From PALSA-693 sp963834725 (lineage in GTDB: Bacteria; Actinomycetota; Acidimicrobiia; Acidimicrobiales; Palsa-688): DNA of 64,000 nucleotides. How positions within the stretch are numbered: the stretch's first letter is position 1; every line of letters begins with the position of its first letter. The stretch covers positions 5,518,001 to 5,582,000 of the forward strand of contig CAWICN010000001.1 in assembly GCA_963834725.1 (NCBI GenBank), in the 5' to 3' direction. Positions 63,069 through 64,000 of the stretch are shown in pieces. The notes under the pieces were generated by a model. That model was given only the letters and a program-made list of their open reading frames with translations, was not told where the DNA came from and searched no databases. A program made the position numbers and the translations under genes.

Positions 63069-64000
63069 GTGCCGGAGAAGGTGATGGCCCGTAGCGGTCA
63101 GGCAGGGAGCGGTCAGGCGGACGGCAGCAAGCTGGTGGTTCGCGGCGCTCGTGAGCACAACCTTCGCAATGTCTCCCTCGACCTGCCGCGCGATCGACTG
63201 ATCGTGTTCACCGGGCTGTCCGGCTCGGGCAAGAGCTCGCTGGCCTTCGACACTATCTATGCCGAAGGGCAGCGACGCTACGTGGAGTCGCTGTCCAGCT
63301 ACGCCCGGCAGTTCCTGGGCCAGATGGACAAGCCGGACGTCGACTTCATCGAGGGCCTCTCGCCCGCCATCTCCATCGACCAGAAATCGGCGTCGCGCAA
63401 CCCCCGATCGACGGTCGGGACTATCACCGAGATCTACGACTATCTCCGGCTGCTCTACGCCCGGGTAGGCGTACCGCATTGCCCCCGGGACGGAACCGTG
63501 GTGCAGCGCCAGACCCCCCAGCAGATCGTCGACCGAATCCTGGAGCTGCCGGACGGTACCCGATTCCAGGTGTTGGCCCCGGTCGTCCGGGGCCGCAAGG
63601 GCGAGTACCAGAGCCTGCTCGAAGAGCTGGCCGGGCAGGGGTTTGCCCGGGCGCGGATCGACGGTGAGGTGTACGAGCTGTCGGACCCGCCCAAGCTGGC
63701 CCGCTACGAGATCCACACCATCGAGGTGGTGGTCGACCGCCTGGTCAAGCGGGAGGGGATCGAGCGGCGCCTCACTGACTCGCTGGAGACGGCGCTGCGC
63801 CTGGCCGAGGGGGTGGCCGAGGTGCAGCTGGTGGCCCGGGACGACGAGCCGCCGCTGGATGACGACACGCTCACCTTCAGCCAGCACCTGGCCTGTCCGA
63901 CCTGCGGCTTGTCCTTCGACGAGCTCGCCCCGCGCAACTTCAGCTTCAACTCACCGTACGGAGCATGTCCCAACTGCGACGGGCTGGGGACCCGGTTTGA
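63069..64000 (+). CDS. uvrA: Excinuclease ABC subunit A, 3'-truncated by window edge
   Basis: Damage-recognition ATPase. Start GTG 63069 (VPEKVMARSGQAGSG); ATG 63084 also possible. Conserved: LVVRGAREHNLRNVSLDLPR, Walker A FTGLSGSGKSSLAFDTIYAE, RRYVESLSSYARQFLGQMDK, SISIDQKSASRNPRSTVGT-like stretch, then first Zn finger LACPTCGLSF and GACPNCDGLG. The residue after the first HCP is RDG, not the usual xCG. About 310 residues are within the window; no stop before 64000. Confidence 0.96.
   Translation, partial: MPEKVMARSGQAGSGQADGSKLVVRGAREHNLRNVSLDLPRDRLIVFTGLSGSGKSSLAFDTIYAEGQRRYVESLSSYARQFLGQMDKPDVDFIEGLSPAISIDQKSASRNPRSTVGTITEIYDYLRLLYARVGVPHCPRDGTVVQRQTPQQIVDRILELPDGTRFQVLAPVVRGRKGEYQSLLEELAGQGFARARIDGEVYELSDPPKLARYEIHTIEVVVDRLVKREGIERRLTDSLETALRLAEGVAEVQLVARDDEPPLDDDTLTFSQHLACPTCGLSFDELAPRNFSFNSPYGACPNCDGLGTRF

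Overview
The window looks like chromosomal DNA of a high-GC actinobacterium. The evidence is mycothiol synthase, a BldC-type regulator, an ANTAR-domain PdtaR regulator, an MprAB-like two-component pair and actinobacterial gene orders (a fused his-trp cluster; fabD-fabH-acpP-fabF; pdtaR, polA, rpsA, coaE, uvrB, uvrA along one strand). A deep lineage such as Acidimicrobiia fits, but this is an inference from gene order and style, not a tested placement. No rRNA or CRISPR array was seen.

Layout. 1-3.2 kb: minus-strand genes for menaquinone methylation (menG, cut by the window edge), a MaoC hydratase, a small membrane protein, rlmN and mshD. 3.4-4.2 kb: endonuclease III. 4.7-18.3 kb: one long plus-strand cluster hisD-C-B-H-A-F, a GroES-like gene, hisI, trpE, ygfZ, a lipoprotein, trpC-F-B-A, mostly joined by stop/start overlaps. 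18.9-24 kb: yqgE, then typA, a UbiB/ABC1 kinase and an aquaporin on the minus strand.

24.2-36.7 kb: a probable integrated mobile element of about 12.5 kb. A serine integrase lies directly after a peroxiredoxin (bcp) gene fragment that stops at its YFYPK motif. A full-length bcp resumes from the same motif at the far end. In between are a winged-helix protein, an AT-rich palindromic region, a MobF relaxase/helicase, and cargo resembling duplicated housekeeping and cold-response genes: acyl desaturase, cold-shock protein (plus a broken second copy with the same leader), a SHOCT-like small protein, a group-2 sigma factor, a ClpP paralogue and a ribosomal protein S18 paralogue.

37-64 kb: core genes again. 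These are fatty-acid synthesis (fabD fused to a lipoyl-like domain), tRNA-Leu(CAA), a histidine kinase and response regulator, PdtaR, an agmatinase-family enzyme, a DtxR regulator, polA, a methyltransferase, rpsA and a MOSC protein. A likely amine/GABA/alanine catabolic set follows (class III aminotransferase, Lrp regulator, aldehyde dehydrogenase, alanine dehydrogenase), then a BldC-like regulator, coaE, uvrB, a type II NADH dehydrogenase and the start of uvrA.

Two features run through the window. First, short tandem repeats (9, 15, 21, 27, 30, 51, 63 bp units) sit at gene ends and in leaders, and those inside reading frames are all multiples of three. Second, many conserved genes (menG, maoC, rlmN, mshD, nth, trpE, polA, the dtxR-family gene, clpP, relaxase, integrase) carry apparent single-base frameshifts. 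Those resolved to the base are extra bases, two of them in C or G runs, so most are probably sequence errors rather than real pseudogenes.
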